The notes under the pieces: model-generated
The model's input: the letters and a program-made list of their open reading frames with translations, nothing else
Database searches by the model: none
What the model was told of the DNA's origin: nothing
NCBI GenBank assembly: GCA_025355445.1
Contig: JANXZQ010000159.1
Span: forward strand, 1 to 35,455
DNA: 35,455 nt
Direction of reading: 5' to 3'
Source of the DNA: Gammaproteobacteria bacterium
Lineage (GTDB): Bacteria; Pseudomonadota; Gammaproteobacteria; Steroidobacterales; Steroidobacteraceae
Position numbers and translations under genes: made by a program
Shown here: piece by piece, positions 7,373 through 15,064 of the stretch
How positions within the stretch are numbered: position 1 is the stretch's first letter
Layout of the letters: every line of letters begins with the position of its first letter

Positions 7373-9477
7373 CAGTACTTGACCGAGAAACGGGCGCCGA
7401 ATGTCCTAGGATCCTCCAGATAGGCGGTCGCAGGGCCCGGAATGCCAGCTGCCGCGGTTGCCGCGATGACGGCCTTGTTCGTCATGTTCTTGATCCACAG
7501 CCCTGCGCTCCACCAGTCGGCATCGTAGGTGAGCGAGGCATCACCCTTGTTCGACGGTGCCTGCTCCGTGCCCTTGTTGTGCACGTAGTCAGCCCACCAT
7601 TTGCTTTCGAAGCGCCAGTCGATGTGCGCACGCAAGGTTGCCGCGCCAATGGGCGTATTGTGCGTGTAGCCGGTCTCGATTACCCAATCCGGCGCATAAG
7701 CGGTCGCCAACCCGTCGTAGCTGACTCCGCCCGTATCGACCACATCGACGTTGCGCGCATGCGAATAGGCGATATTCACATTGGCCTGATCGTCGGTGAA
7801 TACTTTGGTGAGTATGTCGAGCTGCGTGCCCTTGATGGCCACTTTATTGCCGTTAAAAATGGAATTGTACGGCGCGGAAATATCGTAGGACTGAATGATG
7901 AGATTATGGAAATCGTAATAATAGATCTCGTCGTTGATTTGCAGCCGGTCGTCCAACCAACGTGACTTGATGCCCACAGTGTAGGACTTGAGCTCCTCCG
8001 GCTTGACTTCGTTGCTGTAGGTGGCAGTGTTGGGCAGCGCGTTGAACGTGCCCGTCTGAAAGCCGGTCTGCACGACTCCGTATACCATCACCTTCGGGGT
8101 CAAATCCTTTTCCAGGCCGACTTTCCAGTCGAAGTGATTGTAGGTCTTGTCAAAGTCATAGGGCCGCCCTCCGAGCGCGACCACTTCAAAGCCGTGGGCG
8201 GTTCGCTGGGTGGAACTACCGCGCCCTCCGCCCGTAATCCGCAACGTATCAGTGATGCTGTAGGTCAACTGACTGAAGGCCGAGTATCCCTGCAAGCGGT
8301 CGCCGTCGACATTGGTCTGATAGAAACTGAAAGGCTGATTGAGGAACAGGAATTCAGAACCGCTGTTGCGCGAATTATAGTAGTACAGGCCGCCGAGCCA
8401 CTTGAACGGCCCGTCACCCGTGCTCGCGAGCCTGAGTTCCTGCGTCAGCTGGTTATAGTGCGCCGTATTGGTCGACAGGATGGCGCTCAGCCAGTACTGT
8501 GGCCGTGCATCCAGATACAAGTACGACGGTATGTAGCTCAACATCATGTTGTCGAATTTGTAATCGATCTGTCCACCGATGGTGTCGGTCTTGTAGTGGT
8601 TGCGCTGCGCGTCGGTGGCGCCGAAGGGCGCGGCATAGGGACCAGTGCGCGTGTCGTTCCAGACATTGCCGTAGAAATAGCACATCTCGCAGTAGCTGCC
8701 GTTGATCGGACTCGATCCCTTGTTGACCAGGTTCTCCGTAAAGCCGCGCTTTTCGGCGCCTTGCGCCCACAGATAGATCGACAGCCGGTCATTGGGATTG
8801 ATGAGGGTCGACAGACGCAGGCTTATGTCGTCCTTGGAGAAGGCGCCGGTTTCCTCATAGCCGGTGTTATAGGCATAGTCCACCGCGGCCCGCACCGCTA
8901 CGGTGTCGGACGCCTTGATGTTTTGCGTTGTCGTGACGTGCACGGAGGAGTGATTGCCGACCTCGAGTACCGTCTGGCCATCGTTGTTGAAGCCGGGTTT
9001 CGCGGGTGTCAGGTTGATGGTGCCGCCGATGGCGCTGCGGCCATACAAGGTGCCTTGGGACCCGGGCAGCACTTCGAGCTGCTGCACATCGAAGAACGCC
9101 GCGCTGGTCGCTTCCCGGGGAAGATAAATACCGGCGAAGTTAAATGCCACATTGGGCTCGACGTTCGGAAAATCCAGATTGGCGCCGACGCCGCGGACGA
9201 ATACCTGGGTGTTGTTGCCTTCCGCCTGAAAGCGCACCGACGGCACCACCATTTGCGCCTGCCGCAAATCCGTGATGCCGGCGTCGATCAGTATGTCGGC
9301 GGGTATGGCCGTGACCTGGGCCGCGGTCTTCTGCAGGTTCTGCGTTTGTTTCTCCGCCGTGACGGTGATCTCCGCCAGTGCGTCGTTGGCCGCCGGCGCC
9401 TCTGCGCGCGCCGGCATCGCAGCGACGCCGGTCAGCATCGCCGACAACACGCCGCTGTAAAGAATAGTGCGAACCAT
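7372..9477 (-). CDS. TonB-dependent outer-membrane receptor
   Basis: A 701-residue beta-barrel receptor for active uptake across the outer membrane, energised by TonB. A signal peptide (about 1-25, ending ARAEA) is followed by a TonB-box-like EITVTAEKQ and a plug domain with VFVRGVGANLD, QQLEVLPGSQGTLYGRSAIGGTIN and related motifs. The remainder is a Tyr/Asn-rich barrel ending in YLEDPRTFGARFSVKY, the typical C-terminal signature, although it ends in Tyr instead of Phe. The family of sphingomonad-style receptors is often linked to aromatic and plant-polymer catabolism. It lies 41 bases after the deacetylase-fold gene and is coupled to the SnoaL-like gene. An 18-residue remnant resembling its C terminus is present at 28228-28281. 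Ligand unknown; the surrounding catabolic genes suggest an aromatic compound. Confidence 0.92.
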   Translation of the reverse strand: MVRTILYSGVLSAMLTGVAAMPARAEAPAANDALAEITVTAEKQTQNLQKTAAQVTAIPADILIDAGITDLRQAQMVVPSVRFQAEGNNTQVFVRGVGANLDFPNVEPNVAFNFAGIYLPREATSAAFFDVQQLEVLPGSQGTLYGRSAIGGTINLTPAKPGFNNDGQTVLEVGNHSSVHVTTTQNIKASDTVAVRAAVDYAYNTGYEETGAFSKDDISLRLSTLINPNDRLSIYLWAQGAEKRGFTENLVNKGSSPINGSYCEMCYFYGNVWNDTRTGPYAAPFGATDAQRNHYKTDTIGGQIDYKFDNMMLSYIPSYLYLDARPQYWLSAILSTNTAHYNQLTQELRLASTGDGPFKWLGGLYYYNSRNSGSEFLFLNQPFSFYQTNVDGDRLQGYSAFSQLTYSITDTLRITGGGRGSSTQRTAHGFEVVALGGRPYDFDKTYNHFDWKVGLEKDLTPKVMVYGVVQTGFQTGTFNALPNTATYSNEVKPEELKSYTVGIKSRWLDDRLQINDEIYYYDFHNLIIQSYDISAPYNSIFNGNKVAIKGTQLDILTKVFTDDQANVNIAYSHARNVDVVDTGGVSYDGLATAYAPDWVIETGYTHNTPIGAATLRAHIDWRFESKWWADYVHNKGTEQAPSNKGDASLTYDADWWSAGLWIKNMTNKAVIAATAAAGIPGPATAYLEDPRTFGARFSVKY

Positions 9478-9518
9478 TGAACTCCCTTATCGATAATCGG
9501 ATTGAATTGGCGCCTGCC

Positions 9519-10421
9519 TCAAGTCAGATAGTGAGCGCGATACCAGTCGTTGATGTCGGCGCCCGTCGTCAGCCAGACGTCTGCGTGAGATGCGATGTAC
9601 TTGAGCGCCGGCTCGATGTGCTTCATGCGAAACGGATGACCGGAAATGAACGGATGCACCGAAATCGACATGATTCGGGGCCGCTCCTTGCCTTCCTCGT
9701 ACAGCACGTCGAATTGATCCTTGATCATTCGGCCGAACACCTCCGCCGAGGTGCCCTTGACCATGATGGCCGGCACATCGTTGATCTCGAGCGTGTACGG
9801 CATGGTGAGCAGCGAGCCGTGCTTGACACGCATGGGAACCGGCAGTTCGTCGTGCGTGTAGTTCGACACGTACTCGATACCCGCCTCCGCGAGCAGATCA
9901 GGGGTGTGGAAGCTCTCCGCCAGCGCCCAGCTCAGCCACCCCTTGGGATGCATTCCGGTGGCATCCTCGATGATGCGCACGTTTTTCTGGATGAACGCCC
10001 GTTCCTGATCTTCAGACATCAATGTGGTGACGCTGGTGTTGTTGTCGCCCTGAGCGCCCCACTCCCACTTGCGATCGTTGCCCTCGCGAATGATCAGCGG
10101 ATATTCACGGCACACGTCGCTCTGCAGATTCACGGTGCCGCGATAGCCGTGCCGATCCATGGCGTCCATGATCCGCCATAGGCCGACTCGATTGCCGTAA
10201 TCGCGCCAGCCGTGATTCAGGATATCCGGACTGAACTGCATGGTTCCCGGATAGACGGCGTGTGCCGGAGCGGTCGAGCCGAAAGGAGCATGCTCGATGT
10301 TGACGTAGATCATCACCGCCAGGCGCTCGCCCTTCGGGAAACGCACCGGCTTGCGGTGCACAATGGGCAGAAAATCGTAGCGCGGCGACTGCGTCGATGT
10401 TGTCTTAGTGTCTTGAGCCAC
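9519..10421 (-). CDS. Polysaccharide deacetylase/PuuE-like (NodB fold) hydrolase
   Basis: A cytosolic NodB-fold hydrolase of about 300 residues, related to the PuuE allantoinase/HpPgdA group that attacks cyclic amides or N-acyl groups. Visible family motifs are DYGNRVGLWRIMDAMDRHG, GMHPKGWLSWALAES, a Y-THDELP segment and SISVHPFISGHPFRM. In the segment where relatives often carry a His-Gly pair (EWGAQGDNN), this protein has Gln-Gly, so one usual metal-region histidine appears missing. I chose GTG 10421 because GGGGGCGGA precedes it; an ATG at 10451 would add ten residues but has no obvious site. It begins a minus-strand operon with the TonB receptor and the SnoaL-like gene, 169 bases downstream of the flavin reductase. 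Substrate unknown. Confidence 0.8.
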   Translation of the reverse strand: MAQDTKTTSTQSPRYDFLPIVHRKPVRFPKGERLAVMIYVNIEHAPFGSTAPAHAVYPGTMQFSPDILNHGWRDYGNRVGLWRIMDAMDRHGYRGTVNLQSDVCREYPLIIREGNDRKWEWGAQGDNNTSVTTLMSEDQERAFIQKNVRIIEDATGMHPKGWLSWALAESFHTPDLLAEAGIEYVSNYTHDELPVPMRVKHGSLLTMPYTLEINDVPAIMVKGTSAEVFGRMIKDQFDVLYEEGKERPRIMSISVHPFISGHPFRMKHIEPALKYIASHADVWLTTGADINDWYRAHYLT

Positions 10422-10451
10422 GGATCCGCCCCCACAAGTCGTTCTTCTCAT

Positions 10452-10620
10452 TGCGCCGCATGCTCTGTTATTGAGCGTGCGTTTTATCTGGGGAGACTTT
10501 AGCGTGGCGCGGCCGCTGCGACGAATAACTAGTGGAAATGGAGCGTATTGCCTGGTGAATATGACGTGCTGCGCGAGGCCACCGCTATGCGCATGCCGTT
10601 GAGGCTGCGGTCAGCGCTGT
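10452..10620. other. 169-base intergenic stretch with no recognised element
   Basis: It separates the flavin reductase gene from the deacetylase-TonB receptor operon. I looked for the TATGTC repeat element found before three nearby operons and did not find it, and I see no strong terminator. Confidence 0.5.
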
Positions 10621-11172
10621 CTATCTTGTCCGCGCGGTGCGTGCGGTTTCCGCAAGATCCAGTAGCGAGCCCATTTCTCCCATATGAAGGACCAAGGGCA
10701 GCGCTGCCGTCTTGCCATGGCGCTCGACCCTACCCAACAGAATGGTGTGATCTCCCTCCTGATATCGGGAATATGTCGTGCACTCGAAGGTCGCGACACA
10801 GTCCCGAAGGCGTGGACAGCCGCCGATGCCTTCCTCGAATTCATGCTCCCAGCCGGAGAACTTATCCGCGGCGGAGCGCGCAAAGTGCCTCGCCATCGGG
10901 CGCTGCACGGCGCCCAGGACGCTCAGGACGAAATGAGGGCCGCAGATGAATGCATCGGCGCTGCGCGCATCATCCCGGATGCTCCACAGAATCAACGGAG
11001 GTGCCAGCGACACCGACGCGAAGGAATTGATGGTCATCCCTTCGCGCTTGCCCTGCTCCGACAGAGTCGTGACGAGGCAAACCCCCGTGGGAAATGTCGC
11101 CAGCGATTGACGAAACGCCCGCGCGTCCGAGGTGTGGGGAATGTCGCCTGTGATGAGCGTCCAGGAATACAT
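10621..11172 (-). CDS. Flavin reductase component of a two-component monooxygenase (HpaC/HsaB type)
   Basis: Supplies reduced FMN or FAD to the partner oxygenase encoded just upstream. The 183-residue sequence is a flavin-reductase-like domain: FRQSLATFPTGVCLVTT is the classic N-terminal motif, followed by GMTINSFASVSLAPPLILWSI, which forms the flavin pocket, and a late GDHTILLGRVE strand. There is no signal peptide. The gene begins 15 bases after the oxygenase stop, so the two form a transcription unit behind the promoter element at 12505-12550. No strong ribosome-binding site precedes ATG 11172, consistent with translation following the upstream gene. The pairing reductase plus class D oxygenase is diagnostic of phenol ortho-hydroxylation systems such as 4-hydroxyphenylacetate 3-hydroxylase and HsaAB. 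The actual substrate is not known. Confidence 0.88.
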   Translation of the reverse strand: MYSWTLITGDIPHTSDARAFRQSLATFPTGVCLVTTLSEQGKREGMTINSFASVSLAPPLILWSIRDDARSADAFICGPHFVLSVLGAVQRPMARHFARSAADKFSGWEHEFEEGIGGCPRLRDCVATFECTTYSRYQEGDHTILLGRVERHGKTAALPLVLHMGEMGSLLDLAETARTARTR

Positions 11173-11187
11173 GGGTTGCCGGAAGGT

Positions 11188-12450
11188 TCAGTACTGGCCC
11201 TTGGGGGTTAGTCCCAGCAGATGCTGTCCGACCATGGCCGAGACGGCGTCCCAGTTCAAGGTGATGTGGCGGGCGATGGCGTTCGCATCGCGCCACATCC
11301 TTTGAATGGGCTGATTGAGTGCCAGGCCGTTGCCGCCGACGGCGGAGAACACGGTATCGACCGCCTCTCGGGCCAAGCGCGCGGCAAAGGCGTGGTCTCT
11401 GCGGTTGCGTATGCGTTGATCGACGCTTAAGTCCAGTCCTTGCAGGGTCGCCCGCTCGACTTCGGCGGTGTCGCGGTTGATCAGCAATCGCGCCGCGTCG
11501 GCCAGGGCCGACGCCTCCGCGACCCGCGATTGCACGGGATAAAACTCGCTGACCCGGTTGCCGCTGCCGCCCATTCCGCCGCGCGTGACGCGGGTGCCGC
11601 ATAGGTTCACGAACTCTTCGACCGCGCCCTGCGCGGTGCCGAGCAACGGCGACACCAGGGCCACGGGCAGTGCGGACAGGAAAGGAATTCGATAGATCCG
11701 GTTCGTATTCACGGCCGACCCCGGCGGTGAGCCCGACGCCGCCTGCGCGATAGTGATCTTGCGGTGCCTGGGAACGAAGATCGGCTTTTCGATGGCCACG
11801 GTCTTCGAACCCGTGCCCACCTGCCCCGCGACATACCAAGTATCTTCTATGATCCATTCGCTTCTTGGAACAAGCACAAAGCCGGGCTCGGCCGGCATGC
11901 CCTTGTCCGCCGCCGGAAATTGCGCGCCCAAGATTATCCAAGCGGAGTTGTCAACGTTTGAGACGTACTGCCAGCGGCCGGAAATCAGGTAGCCGCCGTC
12001 GACGGCCTCGGTGGCGCCGGTAGGCGAATAGGAGACGCAGGCGAAGGCGTCGGGACTGCTCTTCCAGACATCATCCTGCGCCTGCTCGGAAAACAGTGCC
12101 ATCATCCATTGGTGGATTGCACCGATGGCACAGCACCAGGCGGAGGAGGTGCAACCGCGGCCCAATTCAGAGACGACGTCGATGAAGGCGGTGAAGCCAT
12201 ATTCATAGCCGCCATAACGGGCGGGCTGCATCAGCCGGAAGAATCCCGCCTCTCTAAATGCCTCGGTGGTCTCGGCCGAAACCCGGCGCGCGGCCTCGGT
12301 GGCCTGCGCCCGCTCGCGCAGCACGGGCACCAGCGCGCTTGCGGCCGCCACGATGCCGGCCAACTTTGGTGCATTTGCTACCGGCGAGAAGCGCCCGGGA
12401 GCCGACTCGTCGACCGGACTCACATTGATGAATTGCGTGGCTTGCGACAT
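11188..12450 (-). CDS. Flavin-dependent monooxygenase oxygenase component (acyl-CoA dehydrogenase fold, HsaA/HpaB-C2 type)
   Basis: Probable aromatic hydroxylase that turns a phenol into a catechol using reduced flavin from the next gene's reductase. The 420-residue protein has the acyl-CoA dehydrogenase fold of class D flavin monooxygenases. Features include the helical N terminus with FREAGFFRLMQPARYGGYE, the SSAWCCAIGAIHQWMMALF segment, a beta domain with GGYLISGRWQYVSNVDNSAW, and the C-terminal FSAVGGNGLALNQPIQRMWRDANAIARH motif. ATG 12450 is chosen over a GTG one codon earlier because AAGGA (complement of 12457-12461) is six bases upstream. About 75 bases upstream lies one of three copies of the shared LysR-type promoter element. 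It probably performs the first committed ring activation of the meta-cleavage route; which phenol is used is inference. Confidence 0.88.
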   Translation of the reverse strand: MSQATQFINVSPVDESAPGRFSPVANAPKLAGIVAAASALVPVLRERAQATEAARRVSAETTEAFREAGFFRLMQPARYGGYEYGFTAFIDVVSELGRGCTSSAWCCAIGAIHQWMMALFSEQAQDDVWKSSPDAFACVSYSPTGATEAVDGGYLISGRWQYVSNVDNSAWIILGAQFPAADKGMPAEPGFVLVPRSEWIIEDTWYVAGQVGTGSKTVAIEKPIFVPRHRKITIAQAASGSPPGSAVNTNRIYRIPFLSALPVALVSPLLGTAQGAVEEFVNLCGTRVTRGGMGGSGNRVSEFYPVQSRVAEASALADAARLLINRDTAEVERATLQGLDLSVDQRIRNRRDHAFAARLAREAVDTVFSAVGGNGLALNQPIQRMWRDANAIARHITLNWDAVSAMVGQHLLGLTPKGQY

Positions 12451-12504
12451 CACAGATCCTTATGCAAATCCCATTGCCGGGGAAAGTTACGTGGCGGCGC
12501 TTGT

Positions 12505-12550
12505 AGGGTCTAATGAAAACTCGACATACCTTCAATACACGGCTGACATA
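12505..12550 (-). promoter_or_regulatory. LysR-type two-part box before the hydroxylase operon
   Basis: On the minus strand TATGTC occurs at 12545-12550 and again at 12523-12528, exactly 22 bases apart. The downstream copy continues into an ATG-N9-CAT dyad (also a T-N11-A LysR core). The 24 bases at 12505-12528 are identical to 16563-16586. TTGAAG lies 17 bases before TAGACC and could be the -35/-10 pair. The box is about 75 bases before the hydroxylase ATG. Confidence 0.75.
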
Positions 12551-12677
12551 CAGCGCCGGTCGCGCAGCCGGGCGCCATCGGCGCTAACATCTCTCTGGGG
12601 GACGGGCGAAGCTCCAACCGGCATTGGCTGGACCTTGCCGCGGGATCGGGCCTAGTCTCGGGCCCTAGCGGAATCGA

Positions 12678-13772
12678 TTAGTGACTTTCGGCGGCCTTTG
12701 CTTCCTGGCGCAGGAACGCCAGCACCAGAGATTCCGCTCTGCGCGGGGCCGCGAGACTCAGACTGCCGTTGAATACCCTGTGGATGAGTCCTGACCGCCA
12801 CGAATCGAAAACCGCCGGATTGATATAGGACTTGCGGCAAACCGCCGGGGTGTTGCGCAATTTGGCGGCTACTTGCTTGACCACATTGGCGATCTCGCCT
12901 TTCAATGCCCGCTCGCTGCCGTTTTCCGGAAGCGCCGTGCGCGCGAGCAAGGTGATGGCATGCAGGGTTGCACCCCAGGTGCGAAAATCCTTCGCCGTGA
13001 AGTCCTCGCCCATCGCTTCGCGCAGATAATCGTTGACCTGGCCGGAATCGATTGGGCAGCGCTGGCCGTCGTCGCTCACATATTGGAATAAATGCTGGCC
13101 GGGGATTTCCTGGCAGTGCCGCACGATCTGCACAATCCGCTTGTCATCAATGTGAACTTCGTGTTGCACGCCGCCTTTGCCGCGAAAATTCAACACCGCG
13201 CGCCCGTCGCGAATGAAGCTGACGTGGCGATTGCGCAGGGTGGTAAGGCCGAAGCTCTTGTTGTCGCGGGCATATTCGGTGTTGCCGATGCGCACCCGGG
13301 TTGCATCGAGAATGCCGACGACCACTGCGAGAACTTTTTCGCGCGGCAGTCCGGGTAAGCTCATGTCCCGCTTCAGCTTGCGCCGCAGCTTCGGCAGGGC
13401 CTCGCCGAAAGCCACCATGCGGTCGAACTTTGCGCTGTCGCGCACCTGTCGCCATTCGGGGTGGTAGCGGTATTGCTTGCGGCCGCGCGCATCCCTGCCG
13501 GTCGCCTGCAGATGTCCGCGCGGCTGGACGGAAATCCACACGTCCCGGTAAGCAGGCGGGATGGCCAGGCCGGCGATGCGCTTGAGTTCCTTGGCCGCCG
13601 CTAGTCTACGGTTCTCCGGCGTGAGATAACAAAACCCCTTGCCCGCGCGCAGGCGGCGAATGCCGGGCTCGGCGTCCGACACGTAGATCAAGCCTGCCTC
13701 CACCGCCATCTGCGCCGCTTCGGCGGCGACGCCGGTGAGATTGACAGCCGCGTTTGAATACTTAAGGGTCAT
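12678..13772 (-). CDS. DNA topoisomerase IB (poxvirus-like)
   Basis: Relaxes supercoiled DNA by transient 3'-phosphotyrosine linkage. The 364-residue protein has the N-terminal topoisomerase IB domain (IRRLRAGKGFCYL, IPPAYRDVWI, ATGRDARGRKQYRYHP) and a catalytic domain. The active-site pentad can be followed: Arg in ATRVRIGNTEYARDN, Lys in RGKGGVQHEVH, Arg in TAKDFRTWGAT, and the nucleophile Tyr316 in CRKSYINPAVF. Length is normal for bacterial homologues. ATG 13772 fits the family N terminus. It is a housekeeping-type gene sitting between two operons of the same catabolic regulon, with 242 bases before it and 227 after, so it is probably transcribed independently. A GGGCC/GGCCC hairpin at about 12648-12668 without a T-run could be a weak terminator. 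Confidence 0.92.
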   Translation of the reverse strand: MTLKYSNAAVNLTGVAAEAAQMAVEAGLIYVSDAEPGIRRLRAGKGFCYLTPENRRLAAAKELKRIAGLAIPPAYRDVWISVQPRGHLQATGRDARGRKQYRYHPEWRQVRDSAKFDRMVAFGEALPKLRRKLKRDMSLPGLPREKVLAVVVGILDATRVRIGNTEYARDNKSFGLTTLRNRHVSFIRDGRAVLNFRGKGGVQHEVHIDDKRIVQIVRHCQEIPGQHLFQYVSDDGQRCPIDSGQVNDYLREAMGEDFTAKDFRTWGATLHAITLLARTALPENGSERALKGEIANVVKQVAAKLRNTPAVCRKSYINPAVFDSWRSGLIHRVFNGSLSLAAPRRAESLVLAFLRQEAKAAESH

Positions 13773-14014
13773 GGCGTCGGATTGTTAGCGATTCCAAAGT
13801 CCTTGCGCTAGAGACAATTGCTGACGAGCGTGTAGGACAACACCATATCCGATCGTTTAGGCGAGTAGCTTTTTGACCTGCGGATTATGTGACGCAATTC
13901 TGTGACGCAATAGCGAGAACCCGCCGCTCCGGCACTCAGCCGGCGTGGCCGCCCACCGGAAAACCCCAATTACGTAGGCAACGCCGGGTAACTGCGTCCG
14001 GGTTCCATTGGAAT

Positions 14015-15025
14015 TCAACTGCCGAAGTCGCTGATCAGCGTGCCCAAGCTGTCGACGCTGATTGTCACCCGGTCACCGGACTTCAGGAAGATACCGCGTG
14101 CGGCGCCGCAGCCGGCTGGAGTGCCCGTCGCGATGACATCGCCGGGCTGCAGCGTGAGACGAGTGCTCAAGTGGGCTATCTGTTCCGCGATCGAGAAAAT
14201 CATGTTCGAACTCGAGGAGTCCTGCATCAGCTCCTCATTGACCCAAAGCCGAATTCCGAGATTGCCTATGTCATCGATATCGTCGAGGGGGCAAATCCAA
14301 GGACCGAATGGAAGCGCGCCATCGAAACACTTCTGGCTCACCCAATCGAAGTGAAAGGGGGAGTCGATAGCCACTCCGGGGCGCCTCAGGTGATCGCGAG
14401 CCGATAGGTCATTCACGATACTCAGCCCGGCAACAAATCCCATGGCCTGTTCCATACTGACGTTGCGGCATTCTCGGCCGATGATGACTGCAATTTCGGC
14501 CTCCCAGTCCACCTTCTTCGAATAGGCCGGCAGTCGAATGAGTTCGCCGCTTCCACGCACGCATGCCGCTCCGGCCTTGATGAAATGCCAAGGCTTGAGA
14601 CCGGCTTCATGGGGATCCGGCTCCGCCGGAAGGTTCATCGCCTTCGACATTTCGGCGACGTGATCGCGGTAATTGGCGCCGGCACAGAAAATTGTACCCG
14701 GATACAAAATAGGCGCCAACAATCGGACGTCACGCAGAGGCGGGGCCGCGACACCGGCCTTGCCGCGGCGGCCGGTGCCGCGACGCTGGTCGCGCGCCGC
14801 CTGCTCGAGAATTGGGTTAACTGACGGCCATTTTTCGAGGATCTGCAGCACCTGGGTGGGCAATGTGCTCGAGGACAATGTGCTCGAGAATTTTACGCCG
14901 CTCGTCGCCATGACGGTGGTCACATCCAGCAGCGAATCGTCTACCAAGATTCCGGCGCGCGGCACTTCGTTGCCGCGAACATAGGTGGCCAATCGGTAGG
15001 ACTGTTCTCGCATCGGTGGCGCCAT
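14015..15025 (-). CDS. Fumarylacetoacetate hydrolase (FAH) family protein, HpaG-like
   Basis: FAH-fold enzyme acting on a 2-keto or 2-hydroxymuconate-type ring-cleavage product, by hydrolysis, decarboxylation or isomerisation. In the homoprotocatechuate route HpaG is the matching step, and this cluster also has HpaH- and HpaI-like genes. The 336-residue protein has a variable N-terminal domain (1-105), then the FAH core: CAGANYRDHVAEM at 114-126, the metal ligands Glu175 and Glu177 in DWEAEIAVIIG, and Asp206 in SIVNDLSARD. The late IATGTPAGCG motif is also present. It starts 39 bases after the semialdehyde dehydrogenase stop, so the two genes form an operon controlled from 16563-16608. Start choice between ATG 15025 and ATG 15013 is uncertain. 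Whether it is a hydrolase or a decarboxylase/isomerase cannot be told from sequence. Confidence 0.87.
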   Translation of the reverse strand: MAPPMREQSYRLATYVRGNEVPRAGILVDDSLLDVTTVMATSGVKFSSTLSSSTLPTQVLQILEKWPSVNPILEQAARDQRRGTGRRGKAGVAAPPLRDVRLLAPILYPGTIFCAGANYRDHVAEMSKAMNLPAEPDPHEAGLKPWHFIKAGAACVRGSGELIRLPAYSKKVDWEAEIAVIIGRECRNVSMEQAMGFVAGLSIVNDLSARDHLRRPGVAIDSPFHFDWVSQKCFDGALPFGPWICPLDDIDDIGNLGIRLWVNEELMQDSSSSNMIFSIAEQIAHLSTRLTLQPGDVIATGTPAGCGAARGIFLKSGDRVTISVDSLGTLISDFGS

Positions 15026-15064
15026 AGGTCTAGTTGGTATTGCTAACCGGGGGCTGATGGGTCT

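Noticed and set aside
8134-9480. Long open frame (448 codons) on the plus strand opposite the TonB receptor
   Set aside because: It is antisense to a clearly coding receptor gene with full domain structure; the frame is a by-product of high GC codon use and has no recognisable domain.
9477-10181. Open frame on the plus strand opposite the deacetylase-fold gene
   Set aside because: Composition is low-complexity Arg/His/Val-rich and the opposite strand carries a recognisable enzyme.
12645-12677. GGGCC/GGCCC hairpin after the topoisomerase gene as a terminator
   Set aside because: The stem is only five base pairs and no T-run follows, so I do not list it as a separate feature.
13889-14407. Plus-strand open frame overlapping the end of the FAH gene and the intergenic region
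   Set aside because: No similarity or ribosome-binding site; most of it is antisense to conserved FAH motifs.
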